Shown here one piece after another: positions 60,825 through 64,000 of a stretch of 64,000 nucleotides of DNA. The notes below the pieces were generated by a model. It did no database searches. It was not told the origin of the DNA and saw only the letters and a program-made list of their open reading frames with translations. The translations under genes and the position numbers were made by a program. The stretch spans positions 15,434,401 to 15,498,400 of the forward strand of contig CM067067.1 of the NCBI GenBank assembly GCA_033980235.1. The letters run 5' to 3'. Position 1 is the first letter of the stretch; every line of letters begins with the position of its first letter. This stretch comes from Diadema setosum. Its lineage: Eukaryota; Echinodermata; Echinoidea; Diadematoida; Diadematidae.

Positions 60825-61072
60825 TAGGTGAGAGTAAGGATGAGACGATAGACGTAGCTTGAATCCTCACAGTTTGATTTTTATTCTGAAGCTTTCGGGC
60901 CCTGTCCGTTATCAAGACTGAGGATCAAAGAAATATAAGAATAAATTTTGTCCGATTTCTTTGATCCTCAGTCTTGATAAAGGGCAGGGCCCGACAGCTT
61001 GAGAATAAAAATCAAACTATCAAACTGTGAAGATTCAAGCTACGTCTATCGTCTCATCCTTACTCTCACCTA
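60825..61072. mobile_element. Foldback element, ~110-bp arms, 20-nt loop
   Basis: The left arm (60825-60934) begins TAGGTGAGAGTAAGGATGAG. The right arm (60955-61072) is its complement with about five substitutions and one 8-bp internal repeat insertion. The loop is about 20 nt (60935-60954). The outermost TA at each end may be the target duplication. The arms include AGACTGAGGATCAAAG and a GGGCCC motif, and there is no coding capacity. Confidence 0.92.
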
Positions 61073-61225
61073 CACACTACTAATAATATGCGACGGCCCA
61101 GGGGTTTAACAACTGAAAACACACCTTTCACACTCACTAAATTATACAAACTTTTCAACTCTTTTCCGAAAAGGAGGAACAGTGAGGAGAATAATGATGT
61201 AAATTTTTTTTCTCCTTCCTTTCTC

Positions 61226-61228
<3 letters not shown>

Positions 61229-61278
<50 letters not shown>
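61229..61278. repeat. (TA)n microsatellite
   Basis: Fifty bp of pure TA. Confidence 0.97.
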
Positions 61279-61282
<4 letters not shown>

Positions 61283-61420
61283 AAATGTATATACAATGCG
61301 ATATACAACATGACATGCTGGAAGATGTGATTTGGAAGAATGAATAACATTGACTTAATTGACACTCATGCTTAACCATAATTTCATTTCCTATAAAATA
61401 AACTTCTTGATATGTTGCCT

Positions 61421-61446
61421 ATTCCGCGCCAAAAATGGCGCGGAAT
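61421..61446. repeat. GC-rich perfect hairpin, 11-bp arms
   Basis: ATTCCGCGCCA, loop AAAA, TGGCGCGGAAT. The arms contain GGCGCGGA, similar to E2F-type sites (TTTSSCGC), and another GGCGCAA follows at 61447. It is conspicuous in otherwise AT-rich DNA. Function is unknown. Confidence 0.8.
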
Positions 61447-61499
61447 GGCGCAATTTAGTAAACGTGTAATTGTAAGGAGGTGATTTATTAAATCACAAT

Positions 61500-61940
61500 T
61501 CAGTTTTAAATCCAGATCATGGTCAGAAATGCTTACATTTTGAATGCTGATTATCATACAGGAATATGTAATGTTTGTCACTGTCAAGTATACGAAGAAA
61601 CACACATGAGCTCTACAATTGATCACTGTGTACTTGTTCTTACTGTGGATCCATGATTTCGTGAGTAATGCACAAATGGATACTGGAATGAAGTTCACGT
61701 GTCTGTTTTATTTTTTTTTTTTACATTTTAAAATTACAGTATAGTTTTGAATTCGTATATTAATTCGACATGCATACATTATGCATTGTGAATATCATGT
61801 TTGTCGCAGTGAAGTCTACGAAGAAACACACATGGAAACTCTAAAAAATAGATCACTTGTGTGATTATTTTGTAAGAAAAATCGACGAGTTTCATGATTG
61901 CACCTCAAACTGGATTGGGGGTCACGTGTCTGTTTGTCAC
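61500..61940. repeat. Diverged tandem duplication, 226-bp period
   Basis: ACGAAGAAACACACATG occurs at 61592 and 61818. TCACGTGTCTGTTT also occurs twice, near 61697 and 61922, in the same order and spacing, with weaker similarity between these anchors. It is not coding in either copy. Confidence 0.85.
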
Positions 61941-63622
61941 TACAAGTTCGATAGATCTCAAAAACTTAAGACGTCACGCAGAAATCCTCGGAAATCACGC
62001 TGACCAAGTCGTAATCTCGAAACGTCACAATACGTTGCAAAATGTTGAAAAAACAACCGCAGAAACCCGGGGATTTTTAAAAGTAATAGGAATTCTTCTG
62101 TGGGGTAAAACGATCCTTATTTGCCATCTCTTTTGTCTACCGGTAAACTTAAGATAATCGAGCTTCAGATATTTGAAAAAAAAAACAAAAAAACAAAACA
62201 AAACAAAACATGAAACCCACATCTGGAGTAGCAGCTTCAACCCCTCTCCCCCCCCCCCCCCCAGAGAAAGACCGACAAACAGTATTTAAATTCTTTGCGC
62301 GTTAAAGGTCTCAAAGGTTCAATTATGGCATGATAAAACAGACATTACGTTTACTCATTCCTTCTCTTTAGCTTCACCCAAATGAACTTCAATTAAGCTT
62401 GCTGATTTGTGAAAGAGATCTGTCAAAATGTGCCGACACGAGATAAGATGAATAGCCAGCAGCGGCGGTGTGGTTTCATGTGTTAGTATTCATTAATAGT
62501 AAAATAAATCCTGTATTGGAATCATCCCAACGGCTTTCAAACTCAAATCCCCCCAGTCTTTATCATATCTCTTTGTATCTCTGTTTGTCTGTCTGTCTGT
62601 CTGTGTCTTTCTCCTGACGTATTATTCTCGGTCTGTGGATTTATCTGCCCCTACCTCCTTTCCCCTCCCCCTTGCTCTCACTGTTACGTGGATCTTCTTG
62701 CCTCATGTGTCCCCGTTTTCTGCTGTTCCTGTATGTTGTTGTTTCTTGGGTTTTTTTTTCTCGGAAGCCATAGATCTAGCCATCCCCCCCAAAAAAAAAA
62801 AAAAAAGAAAACAAAAAGAAAACAAAAACAGGAACTGTTTGTCCACTTGTTTTCCCCCTTTTCGAAAAGATGTCACACGCATATCAACTGTGCATATTAA
62901 CACATTACAACTCTGACGTGTTTCCAGCACGCGTTCTCATCTTGGTGTTTACGACATCGACAGCATGAATCGAGGAGCCATTTTCTTTTTCTCGGATTTT
63001 TTTTTTCTCTGTCTTTCTTTTCAACGATCGAAATGCTATTAAGAGATCTCGGTTGCAGTGGAACGCGTGAGGAATTCCAATGGATGGAACCTGTGTGATT
63101 GGTAAGACATGCCAGAGCAGAGGGACTCGCGAGAAATTCAGATCGTAAGCCGTGATATGGGATAACAATATTATATACAGTTACAATTAGCTTAGGTAGT
63201 TCCATATAGCCTTTAAGAAGTATGAGATGATATTACGAGAATATCAACGACGGTCGAAATGGGGGAGGGAGAACATTGACCCATGCGCTATTATACGTGA
63301 GATTCAGGGATGCCAATAAACTTTCTTTTCAGGATTATCTCCACCCCCCCCCCCCCCCAACCCCTCCGTTCCTGCTGGCCGGGGATGGGATCAGTAGAAG
63401 AAACAGTAGAGTTGAAGATGTAGTAGTTGTAGTATTTTATTGAAATATATAGCAATTCATCACTTTCATCATCTGCGTAAAACCAGTGAACAAAATATAC
63501 ATGACAACTGATGATAAATCAAGTACTGGTGGATGACCTTACTCAGTGATGACGATCGTGGCAAAGCTGTTTTCCAGAGGGATCCATTTAACACGCGCAT
63601 AATGTATAATTTCATACTTGAT
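61941..63622. other. Non-coding DNA with homopolymers
   Basis: Holds C15 (62248-62262), a C7-A16 junction (62784-62806), C15 (63344-63358) and a TGTC short repeat (62583-62604). No gene is recognised. Confidence 0.55.
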
Positions 63623-63673
63623 TTTAAAAAAAAAAATTTAAAAATTTTAAAAATTTTAAATTAAAAAAAAAAA
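63623..63673. repeat. Pure A/T palindromic tract
   Basis: About 50 bp of A and T runs only (AAATTTAAAAATTTT style), largely self-complementary. Confidence 0.9.
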
Positions 63674-64000
63674 TCCTTTTTCATGAAAATTGCACATTCT
63701 ATCAATTTGATATTGACATAATTCATATGTTAAGGGTAGTAATTATTCCCCCTACTTTCTGAAAGCGGTTAGTCAAATGCTAGTCATTAGTCATTAGTCA
63801 TTATGCTAGAAAAGTGAAATCACGTTCATTTTTCTTTATACTTTCTTTATAATTGTTGTCCACACATGATGTCATAAACTCAAATAGTCTCCTCTTCCAG
63901 CGGTTCCAACGCCAAAACTTTGAAAACTCATAACTTTTGCATCGATTGTCTGTCAGCTTTCACTGATGTGTTCTACAAATATTTCTAACATTTCTCTTCT
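63674..64000. other. Non-coding DNA, no recognised gene
   Basis: Three tandem TAGTCAT units lie at about 63781-63803. Nothing else is seen before the window ends. Confidence 0.5.

Noticed and set aside
60405..60831. Open frames encoding LSVFANKLFIYIYIYI on both strands
   Set aside because: They are the same terminal inverted repeat plus TA microsatellite read from both ends of the MITE; not protein coding.
60955..61010. Hammerhead-ribozyme-like core in the foldback element (CTTGATAA..GGGC..GCCCGA)
   Set aside because: The conserved CTGATGA core has an extra T and an A at the catalytic G8 position, and the cleavage-site context is not found; similarity is superficial.

Overview
This window looks like ordinary, AT-rich, non-coding nuclear DNA of an animal. 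I found no protein-coding gene that I could support. The longest open frames are about 100-150 codons; most run through dinucleotide arrays or poly-pyrimidine tracts, none shows a family signature I recognise, and many overlap equally long frames on the other strand. I see no rRNA, snRNA, CRISPR array, bacterial-type operon, viral gene or transposase remnant. The mix of tRNA-headed SINEs, retroposon-like ends finishing in TTGAA-type tails, TA- and TTAA-flanked MITEs, and very dense CA/TG, TA and GA microsatellites suggests a marine invertebrate. A sea urchin or other echinoderm is plausible, but that is inference from repeat style, not from a diagnostic gene.

Layout. 0-12 kb: sparse DNA with two TA-flanked MITEs (3200-3382 and 3823-3955), retroposon-like ends near 1.9, 3.7 and 4.3 kb, and a strong C-run (G-quadruplex) motif near 11.7 kb. 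12.5-13.4 kb: a striking ~125-bp tandem satellite built from TTCACA/TGTGAA palindromes, abutting a tRNA-derived SINE with a TTG tail. 14-27 kb: microsatellites, a degenerate telomere-like stretch and a probable decayed SINE at 24.6-24.9 kb. 26.9-29 kb: two unrelated tandem arrays (~170-190 bp and 70-76 bp units). 29.4-36.6 kb: two copies of a TTAA-flanked MITE family (third copy at 52.9 kb), a full-length tRNA-derived SINE at 31.7 kb, and minus-strand retroposon-like ends. 38-46 kb: an AGTTT array with a flanking duplication, a polypurine block, a 162-bp foldback MITE at 43.3 kb, and a ~200-bp TTTCA array. 47-48.9 kb: a 365-bp foldback MITE, a 23-bp palindrome between target-site duplications, and a second copy of the SINE inside a TG array. 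50-56 kb: two members of a TA-flanked family with CAGTCAACCTCGC ends, the third TTAA MITE, and a second short palindrome between perfect 8-bp duplications. 59-62 kb: a self-complementary CA/TA/TG array, a MITE with 32-bp perfect inverted repeats sitting in a TA microsatellite, a second foldback element right beside it, a GC-rich hairpin and a 226-bp tandem duplication.

The elements do not form a pathway; the common theme is non-autonomous mobile DNA, often inserted in or seeding microsatellites. The most unusual observation is the pair of tiny palindromes (47888 and 55783) sharing the arm AGGGAGGTG, each flanked by 7-8-bp direct repeats, as if the tips of a hAT-type transposon had been left behind or inserted with no interior. 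All family assignments are by eye; no database search or folding calculation was possible.
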